In this document: positions 25,359 through 33,469 of the stretch, in pieces
Position numbering within the stretch: the stretch's first letter is position 1
How the letters are laid out: each line of letters opens with the position of its first letter
Assembly (NCBI RefSeq): GCF_018494085.1
Contig: NZ_JABBFP010000001.1
Location: 186,001 to 250,000, forward strand
DNA length: 64,000 nt
Direction: 5' to 3'
Source: Rosenbergiella collisarenosi
GTDB lineage: Bacteria; Pseudomonadota; Gammaproteobacteria; Enterobacterales; Enterobacteriaceae
Translations under genes and position numbers: made by a program
The notes under the pieces: generated by a model
The model's input: only the letters and a program-made list of their open reading frames with translations
The model's database searches: none
What the model was told of the DNA's origin: nothing

Positions 25359-26390
25359 TTATTTATTCAATAATTCATTACGTACAATAGCGGCACCGGC
25401 ACTTAATGCGCGTAACTTCGCATTGGCAACGTCACGGGATAGCGGCGTCATTCCGCAGTTAGTGCTTGGATAAAGCTTGTCCGCGTCAACAAATTGTAGC
25501 GCCTTGCGCAGTGTTTCAGCCACTTCCTCTGGCGTCTCGATTTCGTTAGTGGCCACATCAATGGCCCCGACCATCACTTTCTTGCCGCGGATTAATTCGA
25601 TCAAGTCCATCGGAACGCGAGAGTTCTGACACTCCAAAGAGACGATATCGATATTCGACTTTTGTAACTTTGGAAAGATTTCTTCGTATTGACGCCACTC
25701 TTCACCGAGGGTCTTTTTCCAATCGGTATTCGCCTTAATACCATAGCCGTAGCAAATGTGAACTGCCGTTTCGCATTTTAACCCTTCGATAGCTTTCTCT
25801 AAGGCGGCAATACCCCATTCATTAACTTCATCGAAGAACACGTTAAACGCTGGTTCGTCGAACTGGATGATATCGATACCCGCTGCTTCTAGCTCTTTCG
25901 CTTCTTGATTTAAGATCTTAGCGAATTCCCATGCGAGTTTTTCGCGGCTCTTGTAATGGCCATCATACAGGGTATCAATCATGGTCATTGGACCAGGGAG
26001 TGCCCATTTAATCGGTTTATCGGTCAGCTGACGTAAGCGTTTCGCATCTTCAACAAATACCGATTTAGGACGAGAAACAGGGCCAACTACGGAAGGAACA
26101 CTCGCCTCATAGCGGTTACGGATTTTGACGATTTCGCGTTTCTCAAAATCTACCCCCTCTAAGTGCTCGATAAAGGTAGTAACAAAGTGTTGGCGCGTTT
26201 GTTCGCCATCACTCACGATATCGATCCCAGCGCGTACTTGGTCATCTAAGCAAAGGCGTAACGCATCATTTTTACCATCGATCAGTTCTTGGCCTTCTAG
26301 CTTCCAGGGCGACCATAATTTTTCTGGCTCAGCAATCCAAGACGGTTTAGGTAAGCTGCCCGCTGTGGAGGTAGGGAGTAAAATTTTCAT
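25359..26390 (-). CDS. mesD: MesD, core (folate-domain-lacking) methionine synthase
   Basis: The 343-aa protein corresponds to the C-terminal catalytic barrel of MetE only. It shows LPTSTAGSLPKPSW at the start, SDGEQTRQHF, QFDEPAFN, the zinc-binding HICYGYG (His and Cys) and STNCGMTPLSRDVA with the third ligand Cys. It converts homocysteine to methionine. The partner gene upstream encodes DUF1852 (MesX), the arrangement defined for the MesD family of aerobic bacteria. That family does not need 5-methyl-tetrahydrofolate or cobalamin but needs MesX and oxygen; the methyl donor is unresolved. The genes are 27 bp apart and co-transcribed. Confidence 0.9.
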   Translation of the reverse strand: MKILLPTSTAGSLPKPSWIAEPEKLWSPWKLEGQELIDGKNDALRLCLDDQVRAGIDIVSDGEQTRQHFVTTFIEHLEGVDFEKREIVKIRNRYEASVPSVVGPVSRPKSVFVEDAKRLRQLTDKPIKWALPGPMTMIDTLYDGHYKSREKLAWEFAKILNQEAKELEAAGIDIIQFDEPAFNVFFDEVNEWGIAALEKAIEGLKCETAVHICYGYGIKANTDWKKTLGEEWRQYEEIFPKLQKSNIDIVSLECQNSRVPMDLIELIRGKKVMVGAIDVATNEIETPEEVAETLRKALQFVDADKLYPSTNCGMTPLSRDVANAKLRALSAGAAIVRNELLNK

Positions 26391-26417
26391 AACAGGTGAC
26401 CTTATCGTTTTAATTTA

Positions 26418-27398
26418 TTAGACGGGTTGCTGAGCTGACCATTGTTCAAGTTGTGTTTGGTTCGGCTTGATAAAATGCTCTTCGGTAAACTTACCTTGCT
26501 CGGTGGCTAAACGCGTACGCTCTTCGCGGTCATACTCAATAACGGTTAATGAGTGATCTTGATGGTTGAGCGCTGGGTGATAGCGCAGCCCCGCTGGCGA
26601 ATTGGCATTATAAATCTCTGGGCGATAAATTTTCTGGAACGTCTCCATGGTGCTTATGGTGCTGATCAGCTCGAAATTACTGTAATCACGCAGTAGGTCG
26701 CCATGAAAATAGAAGGCCAGTGGCGCAACACTGTTAGCAGGCATGAAATAACGTACCTTTAGGCCCATCTTACCGAAGTAGTCGTCGGTTAACGATGGAT
26801 TGTCTTGTTGATACTCAATTCCCAATACAGGGTGAACATTGCCAGTACGCTGATAAATGTTCTTACTGGAGACACTTAAACAAATCACCGGCTGCTTACT
26901 AAAGTGCTGGGCGTAGGTCTCTGAGTTAACGAAGGCTTTAAAAATATTACCGTGTAGTACGCCGTAATTATCCGGGATAGAGAATGAGGTCTTATCTTTA
27001 TTAAATTCAGGTAGTACTACGCTGAAATCGTAATCACGAACATACGAAGAGAAGTTGTTACCCACGATGCCTTCAATACGTTCACCGGTTTGACTATCGA
27101 CAACCGTCGTTTTTAAAATCTCAATCACTGGGAAGCTATCATTGCTACCGGCATTGATTGTCATGCCGACCGAAATAATCTCTAGCTCAACCGCATAACG
27201 ATCGGAATTGGGATTATCCCACGTGGCGAGAGAATTAAAGCGATTATTAATCATGGTTAACGCATTGCGTAGATTCTGCTGGCGCTTCTCGCCCCGAGCC
27301 AGATTGGCAAAGTTAGTGGTGATACGAGTGCTATCTGACGGGTTGTAGTGCTCATCTAAGCGAAGGCTTTTAATACTGAAGGAAAATGCGTTATTCAT
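26418..27398 (-). CDS. mesX: MesX (DUF1852), partner required by MesD
   Basis: A 326-aa DUF1852 protein starting MNNAFSFSIKSLRLDEHYNP, with conserved segments TRITTNFANLARGEKRQQNL, WDNPNSDRYAVELEIISVG and YHPALNHQDHSLTVIEYDR. I chose the ATG at 27398 because the family begins here and AGGA lies upstream; an in-frame ATG 14 codons earlier gives an Arg/His-rich extension not expected in the family. Genetic work on the MesD family showed that DUF1852 is needed for methionine synthesis and that oxygen is required, so it may make or deliver the methyl group. The chemistry is unknown. A MetR-like box lies 139 bp upstream of the start. Confidence 0.88.
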   Translation of the reverse strand: MNNAFSFSIKSLRLDEHYNPSDSTRITTNFANLARGEKRQQNLRNALTMINNRFNSLATWDNPNSDRYAVELEIISVGMTINAGSNDSFPVIEILKTTVVDSQTGERIEGIVGNNFSSYVRDYDFSVVLPEFNKDKTSFSIPDNYGVLHGNIFKAFVNSETYAQHFSKQPVICLSVSSKNIYQRTGNVHPVLGIEYQQDNPSLTDDYFGKMGLKVRYFMPANSVAPLAFYFHGDLLRDYSNFELISTISTMETFQKIYRPEIYNANSPAGLRYHPALNHQDHSLTVIEYDREERTRLATEQGKFTEEHFIKPNQTQLEQWSAQQPV

Positions 27399-27532
27399 TA
27401 TTATTGGTATCCTAATTCTGTTGTGATGCCTGAGTCGCACGCTGACTATAATTATTGTTGAGCGCGTCGAGTTCAGTGAAACCTACTGTCTGTCGCCAAT
27501 GACTCATTTATGCCAGAGTACTTGAAAGAGGG

Positions 27533-27553
27533 GAAGTGACTTAATTTCACTTC
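27533..27553 (-). promoter_or_regulatory. MetR-like palindrome upstream of mesX
   Basis: A perfect inverted repeat GAAGTGA-N7-TCACTTC contains TGACTTAATTTCA. This matches the MetR consensus TGAA-N5-TTCA at 7 of 8 positions with A in the centre. Position between mesX and the divergent-side regulator region suits methionine-dependent control of mesXD. No experiment supports it. Confidence 0.4.
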
Positions 27554-27708
27554 TGTATGAGTCATCTTCATGTTGCGCATACGCGAGGCACAATCAGATG
27601 TAGGTCTAGATATGACTAATGCCTATCGTATTGTTTATAATGATGTTAATTAGGTTGGTGCGCTAGCGTAGTTGTGGTGCCGCGGCATGCGTTGCTTTAG
27701 AAATGGGG

Positions 27709-29160
27709 TTAGGTCTGTTGAATAATATTCACTAAGCGTTCCACGGCATCAGCGATCGATGACGTTTCGGTGTTACCGTAACCAATCACCAATCCCGATT
27801 GTTTTTGCCGTGGATCCTGAAAATATTGAGAGTAAGCTCTCACACCTAGCCGCTGATTATTTGCGGCCGCCGCAATAGAGATATCATCACTCTCACTAGG
27901 TAGACGCAACGTAAGATGCATTCCCGATTTTCCTCCAAGAATATCGCAGTCAGGAAAATGCATGCTTAAGGCTCGGCGAAGCGCCATCTGGCGTTGTCGA
28001 TAAAGTCTTCGCATACGCGCTAGATGGCGAGCAAACTCACCGCTGTCGATAAAATCAGCCAGTGCAATCTGTTGTAAGCGATTACTACTTCTAAAAATTT
28101 CATGCAGTGCGGATTCGGCTTCCTGGATAACCGTAGCAGGAAGAACGACGAAGCCTAGACGTAATGTAGGGAAAAGCGTTTTACTGAAAGATCCAATATA
28201 AATAATGGGCCCCTCCTTGGTAATACCTTGCATCGATGCGATGGGTTCTCCCTGGTGACGAAACTCCCCGTCGTAATCGTCCTCAATGATCCAACTGCCA
28301 TGCTGGCGTGCATGGTGGATGAGTGACAGGCGCCGAGAGATGGAAAGGACGGCTCCAGAAGGATATTGGTGGGCAGGGGTTGTATAGATTAAAGAGGGGG
28401 GAAGGTGCTGCCATATACCCTCAGGAATATTGACTCCTTCCTGATCAACGGGTAGGGGGTGAGTAACAAGGTTACCTCCTTCGAAGATCGTTGCTGCTGC
28501 GCGATAGCCCGGATCTTCAACCCACACACGGTCTCCGGGTTGCGTAAAGAGCGTAATGCAGAGTTCAAGTGCCTGCTTTGCCCCCTCGGTAATAATAATC
28601 TGCTCTGGCCGACAGACCACGCCTCGAGCGAGATAGAGATGCTGGGCGAGGGCTTGGCGCAAGCATTTTTCGCCCAGAGGATCGTTGAAACCCAGTTGTG
28701 GGGTATGCAGCGATTGGCAAGCGCGCTCTAGGGAACGGCGCCATGTCGCCAAGGGAAACTGATTTAAGGCCGGCATACCGGGTGACAGCATCATATTTGC
28801 TGATAGTTTCTGTCGGGTACTGGATGTCTGTACGAGCCGAGCCGGAAGCCGATAAGGCGTAGCGTGATGTTGCTGAGCAGGCGGGACATTTACTGCGAGG
28901 CGGGGAGCCACGCGAGTTCCTGTTGGGTCAGTAACTACGTAACCCTGAGCAAGCAAATGTTCGTAAGCGCTCACCACCGTATTGCGCGATACGCCTAATT
29001 CTTTTGCCAGTAACCGCGTAGGCATTAACAGCGTCCCAGCGCGAAGATCGCCGTGTAAAATAGCCTGCTGTAAACGCGTCACTAGCTGCTTTTGTAACGA
29101 GGCCGTTTTCTCTCCTGAAGGTGAAAAGGATTTATCTAAGGGTAGCGAGAAATCAAACAT
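27709..29160 (-). CDS. MocR-type (GntR-aminotransferase) transcriptional regulator
   Basis: The 483-aa protein joins an N-terminal GntR winged helix (about 22-95: LQQAILHGDLRAGTLLMPTR, LAKELGVSRNTVVSAYEHL) to a fold-type I aminotransferase domain with the PLP lysine in GSFSKTLFPTLRLGF (Lys at about 328). Such regulators sense PLP or amino-metabolites; PdxR is the best-known member, but no pdxS/pdxT is present here. The likely target is the divergent GNAT gene (start 105 bp away). The precise ligand cannot be deduced. Confidence 0.85.
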   Translation of the reverse strand: MFDFSLPLDKSFSPSGEKTASLQKQLVTRLQQAILHGDLRAGTLLMPTRLLAKELGVSRNTVVSAYEHLLAQGYVVTDPTGTRVAPRLAVNVPPAQQHHATPYRLPARLVQTSSTRQKLSANMMLSPGMPALNQFPLATWRRSLERACQSLHTPQLGFNDPLGEKCLRQALAQHLYLARGVVCRPEQIIITEGAKQALELCITLFTQPGDRVWVEDPGYRAAATIFEGGNLVTHPLPVDQEGVNIPEGIWQHLPPSLIYTTPAHQYPSGAVLSISRRLSLIHHARQHGSWIIEDDYDGEFRHQGEPIASMQGITKEGPIIYIGSFSKTLFPTLRLGFVVLPATVIQEAESALHEIFRSSNRLQQIALADFIDSGEFARHLARMRRLYRQRQMALRRALSMHFPDCDILGGKSGMHLTLRLPSESDDISIAAAANNQRLGVRAYSQYFQDPRQKQSGLVIGYGNTETSSIADAVERLVNIIQQT

Positions 29161-29264
29161 TGATATGGTCCTATAAAATACCCGGGCCTTGGTACTTTAA
29201 ACAATACCAGGTGTTTGTCATCTTGTCGTTCTCACGCCATGAACTCATGATAGTTAGGGACAGT

Positions 29265-29996
29265 ATGACGCACTATAATCAGTATCAACAACCAGTTGGT
29301 GAACCACTAGAAAGTTGGCAGGGGGCAGAACTCCCAGCGAAACAGCCGCTTATCGGCAAATATTGTCGGCTTGAGCCCATCGATGCGGGCAAACATAGCG
29401 AAGACCTGTATAGGGCATTTTCTGAGGCGGAAGATGCGAGGGATTGGACCTATTTACTCACCGGCCCTTTCGAGCGACAAGGGGATTATCAAGCCTATCT
29501 TGCTCACTTACAGACACTTAATGACCCGCTACATTATGCGATTATTGATCTCACGACGCAGCGAGCGATTGGCAGTATTGCTCTTATGCGCATTGATGCC
29601 CTACAAGGTGTGATTGAGATTGGTCATGTCACTTACTCATCTAAACTTAAACGTACGCGCTTATCTACTGAAGCCATCATATTATTGTTACATTACACGC
29701 TTGAAGACCTCGGTTATCGCCGGGTGGAGTGGAAGTGTAATGCGCTGAATCAGCCATCACGCGCAGCAGCGCTACGGCTAGGCTTTACTTACGAAGGCCT
29801 CTTTCGTCAAGCGATGGTGGTACGGGGGCATAACCGTGATACGGCATGGTTTTCGATTATTGACCATGACTACCCTGCGTTACAGGCCGCGTACCAGCAG
29901 TGGTTGGCCCCAGATAATTTTGATCTGCAGGGACAACAGCGACACAAGCTAAGTATATTGATTGAACAACAGCGCGCTACCACGACTAGCCTTTAA
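29265..29996 (+). CDS. GNAT family N-acetyltransferase (RimJ/RimL-like)
   Basis: The 243-aa protein starts MTHYNQYQQPVGEPLESWQG; AGGGA 4-8 nt before this ATG decides the start over upstream in-frame codons. The acetyltransferase fold shows CRLEPIDAGKHSEDLYRAFS, AIGSIALMRIDALQGVIEIG, KRTRLSTEAIILLLHY and RVEWKCNALNQPSRAAALRL (the CoA-binding and RimL-type NxxSxxAAxRLGF motif). Proteins of this subgroup acetylate amines, small molecules or N-termini; the substrate is unknown. It is divergent from the MocR regulator and its end overlaps the convergent hxlR-type gene by 11 bp. Confidence 0.83.
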   Translation: MTHYNQYQQPVGEPLESWQGAELPAKQPLIGKYCRLEPIDAGKHSEDLYRAFSEAEDARDWTYLLTGPFERQGDYQAYLAHLQTLNDPLHYAIIDLTTQRAIGSIALMRIDALQGVIEIGHVTYSSKLKRTRLSTEAIILLLHYTLEDLGYRRVEWKCNALNQPSRAAALRLGFTYEGLFRQAMVVRGHNRDTAWFSIIDHDYPALQAAYQQWLAPDNFDLQGQQRHKLSILIEQQRATTTSL

Positions 29997-30360
29997 CCGG
30001 GGTAGCACCGTTAGCTTTGCGTGAATAGCAGATAGCTTCGTGATGGCTATCTGCCCACTGTACTAATTGCTGTAAAGGATACAGGAAGGACTCACCTAGC
30101 GTAGTCAGCCGATACTCCACTCGAGTTGGAACTTCAGCGAATACCGTGCGGGAAATATAGCCGTCAAATTCTAACCGCTTTAGCGTTACCGTCAGCATCT
30201 GACGTGAAATATCACCAATTTCTCGATGCAGTTCGTTAAAACGAAATGCTTTACTCGCCAACGATTCTAGAATCAATAAACTCCATTGATCACCAATACG
30301 ATCCAACACATCACGAATCGGGCAGGGGTGCCCGTATTGCGCATATTTGTTTGCCATCAC
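29986..30360 (-). CDS. HxlR family winged-helix regulator
   Basis: The 124-aa protein is a typical HxlR/DUF24 regulator: HPCPIRDVLDRIGDQWSLLI with the N-terminal Cys often used for redox or electrophile sensing, then RFNELHREIGDISRQMLTVT (recognition helix), LKRLEFDGYISRTVF and the wing VPTRVEYRLTTLGESF. It is divergent from the NAD(P)-binding protein gene 143 bp away, which it probably represses, in line with the usual HxlR/quinone-stress arrangement. Confidence 0.88.
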   Translation of the reverse strand: MMANKYAQYGHPCPIRDVLDRIGDQWSLLILESLASKAFRFNELHREIGDISRQMLTVTLKRLEFDGYISRTVFAEVPTRVEYRLTTLGESFLYPLQQLVQWADSHHEAICYSRKANGATPVKG

Positions 30361-30503
30361 TCATCCTTCATTTGACTAAGTAGTCACTTTGGCGTGACTT
30401 AGGTGCAACAGGCCAACCTCTTGCAAAGAATCAGGCGGCACAGTAGCATCAAATTTAGCGGTCTACAATTAAGACTTAGTTTCGTTCTCTCAAGGAGGTT
30501 TGT

Positions 30504-31115
30504 ATGGTTTCGGTTGCAGTTGTTGGTGCGTCAGGTCATGTAGGGTCACGTATTCTAAAAGAGCTTTCTCAGCGCGGTCACAGTGTTACGGCGATTGTCC
30601 GCCAGCCGGATGCAGTGCCTCATCTTCCCAATGTCACCGTAGTTCAAGGGGATATCAACGAGACACAAGCGTTTATTGAGACACTAAGCGGGCACGAGGT
30701 TGTGGTGAGTGCGGTGAAGTTTGCACAAGTTTCACCAACGCGACTTATTGATGCGGTAAAAGCGTCTGGTGTATCCCGTTACTTAGTTGTAGGTGGCGCA
30801 GGGAGTTTGGAGGTAGCACCGGGTCAGTTGCTCATCGATCAACCCAACTTCCCAGAAGCGTATTTGCCAGAGGCGCGTGCTGGACTTGATTTTCTAAATC
30901 AGCTTCGCAACGAGAAAGCCTTAGATTGGACCTTTATTTCTCCCTCGGCACTGTTCGAAGCGGGTGAGAGAACTGGGCACTTTCGTATTGGGCAGGATAC
31001 GTTATTGAGTAATGAGCAAGGTAGTCATATCTCTTACGAGGATTTTTCGATGGCACTAGTGGACGAAATCGAAAAACCAGCCCATTCTCGTCAACGTTTT
31101 ACAGTCGGTTATTAG
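30504..31115 (+). CDS. NAD(P)H-binding atypical SDR (YwnB/NmrA-like)
   Basis: The 203-aa protein has a Rossmann nucleotide-binding start VAVVGASGHVGSRILKELSQ, then GDINETQAFIETLSGHEVVV, YLVVGGAGSLEVAPG and LDWTFISPSALFEAGERTG. It is a short atypical SDR of the NAD(P)-binding/NmrA type, possibly a quinone or epimerase-like reductase. A near-perfect AAGGAGG lies 8 nt before the ATG. It precedes the NTF2-like gene by 11 bp and is divergent from the HxlR regulator, forming a small redox-stress unit. Confidence 0.85.
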   Translation: MVSVAVVGASGHVGSRILKELSQRGHSVTAIVRQPDAVPHLPNVTVVQGDINETQAFIETLSGHEVVVSAVKFAQVSPTRLIDAVKASGVSRYLVVGGAGSLEVAPGQLLIDQPNFPEAYLPEARAGLDFLNQLRNEKALDWTFISPSALFEAGERTGHFRIGQDTLLSNEQGSHISYEDFSMALVDEIEKPAHSRQRFTVGY

Positions 31116-31126
31116 AGGCGATCAGA

Positions 31127-31594
31127 ATGCGTAATAGTAAAGCATTAGCGGTTGGTGTTGGCTTACTAATGGCCAGCACTTCACTATTGGCCGCGCCAGC
31201 CAATAGTGTGCCGAACTCACAAAGTGAGGCCAATCGTCAATTAGTCGTTACTTTCTATAATCAATTTTTTAATCAGCACGATATTGATGCAGCGTCAAAA
31301 GTAGTCGCCGATGGCTATCGTCAGCATAATCCACAGGTGCCAGATGGTAAGCAGCCTTTTGTTAGCTACTTTAAAGGTTATTTTAAGCAGCATCCGCAAT
31401 CTCATGCGCAGATTATCCGTAGCGCGGTAGATGGCGATCTTGTATGGCTACATATTCATTCTACGGAAAGCCCAAAAGATCGTGGCCAAGCGATTGTCGA
31501 TATCTTCCGGGTTGACCATGGGAAAATTGTCGAGCATTGGGATGTCATTCAAGATGTTCCGCAACAGGCTGCAAACAGTAATACGATGTTCTAA
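31127..31594 (+). CDS. Exported NTF2/SnoaL-like protein
   Basis: The 155-aa product begins with a signal peptide (RNSKALAVGVGLLMASTSLLAAPA) and continues as a SnoaL/NTF2-like domain: QLVVTFYNQFFNQHDIDAAS, ADGYRQHNPQVPDGKQPF, VDIFRVDHGKIVEHWDVIQD. These folds bind or transform small hydrophobic molecules; the exported members lack a known function. It is 11 bp after the SDR gene and likely in the same HxlR-controlled operon. Confidence 0.82.
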   Translation: MRNSKALAVGVGLLMASTSLLAAPANSVPNSQSEANRQLVVTFYNQFFNQHDIDAASKVVADGYRQHNPQVPDGKQPFVSYFKGYFKQHPQSHAQIIRSAVDGDLVWLHIHSTESPKDRGQAIVDIFRVDHGKIVEHWDVIQDVPQQAANSNTMF

Positions 31595-31699
31595 AGCATA
31601 TCGCTGTAATATGTAGAAAAAGGTAGCCCCGCTCCCTTGTTTCTGCGAGACGAGTTAGGTACGTTCTCTCACGCTTTATTTCTTGTGAAGGAACGTACC

Positions 31700-32044
31700 T
31701 TGCTTTATATCTACTATTTCTTTTTATTTATTGTCACCGCTATTGCCGAAATCGTTGGCTGCTACCTACCGTGGCTAATTGTTAAGCAAGGTAAGCCGCT
31801 TATTCTCCTTATCCCCGCCATTCTCTCATTACTGATTTTCTGCTCGTTACTCACTTTGCATCCTGCAGCTGCCGGACGTATTTACGCTGCCTATGGAGGC
31901 GTCTATATTCTCGTCGCATTAGGGTGGTTACGGTGGGTTGAGGGAGTGAGTCTAATGCGCGACGATTACCTCGGCGCATTCGTTATTTTTCTAGGGGTTG
32001 CCATCATCATGGTGCAGCCCTTATCTAGACTACTTGGCAAATAA
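31700..32044 (+). CDS. ynfA: YnfA family (UPF0060) small membrane protein
   Basis: The 114-aa protein has four hydrophobic helices and the family landmarks [39 protein letters not shown] and a C-terminal helix; E. coli YnfA is 108 aa. The likely start is TTG at 31700, with AAGGAA 7 nt upstream, because upstream in-frame codons add an unrelated soluble extension. YnfA proteins resemble SMR transporters and have been linked to drug efflux. Confidence 0.85.
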   Translation: MLYIYYFFLFIVTAIAEIVGCYLPWLIVKQGKPLILLIPAILSLLIFCSLLTLHPAAAGRIYAAYGGVYILVALGWLRWVEGVSLMRDDYLGAFVIFLGVAIIMVQPLSRLLGK

Positions 32045-32347
32045 TCGACTATTTGCGCAAGCCACTCATATAGCGCTGAACTATGTGAACTGTGGGGCAT
32101 GTAAGGGGCTCGAAAAATCCTATAAACCTCACTCGATAGGGTGATTATTTACTCGAAATAGAAGGTAGTTCAGCGAGCGTATTTTGGGTGCCTCATACTG
32201 AGTAAGAAACCCTCTTCCCATCACATTTTGAAAATTTCTCATCATCAATATCTCGATTAAGTGAAGTGTTCGACAGATTTCGATACTGGTTCGCGGTTTG
32301 ATAGCGTTTTCTCTCTATCCCCATCATTTTTAAAAAAGGCGGCAAGT

Positions 32348-33376
32348 ATGACGATAACGACTCACTCTTGTGTGGTGAAAGGAAAACAAGCGGTGGATGT
32401 CGTAACGCAAACCGTCGACTATTCAGGGAAAGGGACACTGATCAAGGTGTTACGTGGCGGAATTTGTGGGTCAGACCTGCACTATTATCAGCACGGAAGG
32501 GTCGGTAATTACGCGATTAAGATGCCAATGGTGCTCGGTCACGGGGTGATTGGTACGGTAGAGCAGAGTGATAGCCCTAAACTGCAACCAGGGCAGAAAG
32601 TCGCGATCAATCCGGCTAAAGCCTGTGGTGAATGCCAATACTGTTTAGCTGATGAATCGAATCAATGTCTTGCCATGCAGTTTTTTGGCAGCGCGATGCG
32701 GCAACCGCACGTTGATGGTGGCTTTACGCAATATAAAGTGGTCGAGACATCGCAGTGTATTCCCTTCGCTGCATCTCTCGATGAGCGGGTGATGGTCTTT
32801 GCTGAGCCATTGGCGGTTTGCCTTCATGCACTGAACCAAGCAGGTGGCGTGACAAATAAGCGAGTATTTGTCTCGGGGGTAGGGCCTATCGGCTGTTTGA
32901 TCGTTGCTGCGGCGAAGGCGAGTGGCGCTAGTGAGATTGTCTGTAGTGATATCAGCGCCCGAGCGCTGGCGTTAGCCGATACATTGGGTGCATCAGCCAC
33001 TTTATTGGCTGACGATGAAATGGTCTCGTATCGTACTGATAAAGGGGTGTTTGACGTAAGCTTTGAAGCATCAGGACATCCCAGTGCCTTGACTCGCTGC
33101 ATCGATGTGACACGTGCAAAAGGTTGTATCGTCCAAGTCGGTATGGGCGGTGATATACCTCAATTTCCGATGATGACAGTTATCGCCAAAGAGCTACGAA
33201 TCGTCGGTACCTTTCGTTTTACACATGAATTTACCACCGCAGTTGAATGGCTAGCGAGTGGCAAAATCAATCCTTTACCACTGTTCAGCGGTGAATATAG
33301 CTACCGGGAGGTCGACGAAGCCCTGCAGTTTGCTGGGGATAAGCATCACGCATCGAAGGTACAGCTAGTTTTTTAG
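32348..33376 (+). CDS. idnD: IdnD-like L-idonate 5-dehydrogenase with altered zinc motif
   Basis: The 342-aa product aligns end to end from memory with E. coli IdnD (343 aa): RGGICGSDLHYYQHGRVGN, NPAKACGECQYC (structural zinc Cys), FFGSAM, PHVDGGFTQYK, FAEPLAV, SGVGPIGCLIV (NAD site) and the C-terminal KVQLVF. The enzyme oxidises L-idonate to 5-ketogluconate. The start at 32348 matches the E. coli start; an in-frame ATG 29 codons upstream adds an unrelated leader. The zinc motif reads LGHGVIG instead of LGHEVIG, so Glu66 (a zinc ligand in sorbitol-type dehydrogenases) is Gly. idnO is absent, so the pathway may be impaired or repurposed. Confidence 0.88.
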   Translation: MTITTHSCVVKGKQAVDVVTQTVDYSGKGTLIKVLRGGICGSDLHYYQHGRVGNYAIKMPMVLGHGVIGTVEQSDSPKLQPGQKVAINPAKACGECQYCLADESNQCLAMQFFGSAMRQPHVDGGFTQYKVVETSQCIPFAASLDERVMVFAEPLAVCLHALNQAGGVTNKRVFVSGVGPIGCLIVAAAKASGASEIVCSDISARALALADTLGASATLLADDEMVSYRTDKGVFDVSFEASGHPSALTRCIDVTRAKGCIVQVGMGGDIPQFPMMTVIAKELRIVGTFRFTHEFTTAVEWLASGKINPLPLFSGEYSYREVDEALQFAGDKHHASKVQLVF

Positions 33377-33469
33377 TATTAATACGGTGTCGGAGGGACT
33401 AAAGGCTTACATTAAATACCCTCGTACCTTCGCACGCTATCAAAATAATAATTTTATAAGGTAGGTTAT

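Noticed and set aside
23900-25400. leuX 3'-end direct repeat (attR) at the distal island end
   Set aside because: I looked for GTCCGGCCTTCGGCACCA-like sequence near the end of the AT-rich strip and found none.
27590-27630. MetJ box upstream of mesX
   Set aside because: AGATGTAG followed by GTCTAGAT matches the AGACGTCT repeats too poorly and lies nearly 200 bp from the start; the MetR-like palindrome fits better.
29121-29264. N-terminal extension of the GNAT protein
   Set aside because: The upstream in-frame codons run into the MocR promoter region, do not resemble the family and lack the AGGGA site found at the ATG at 29265.
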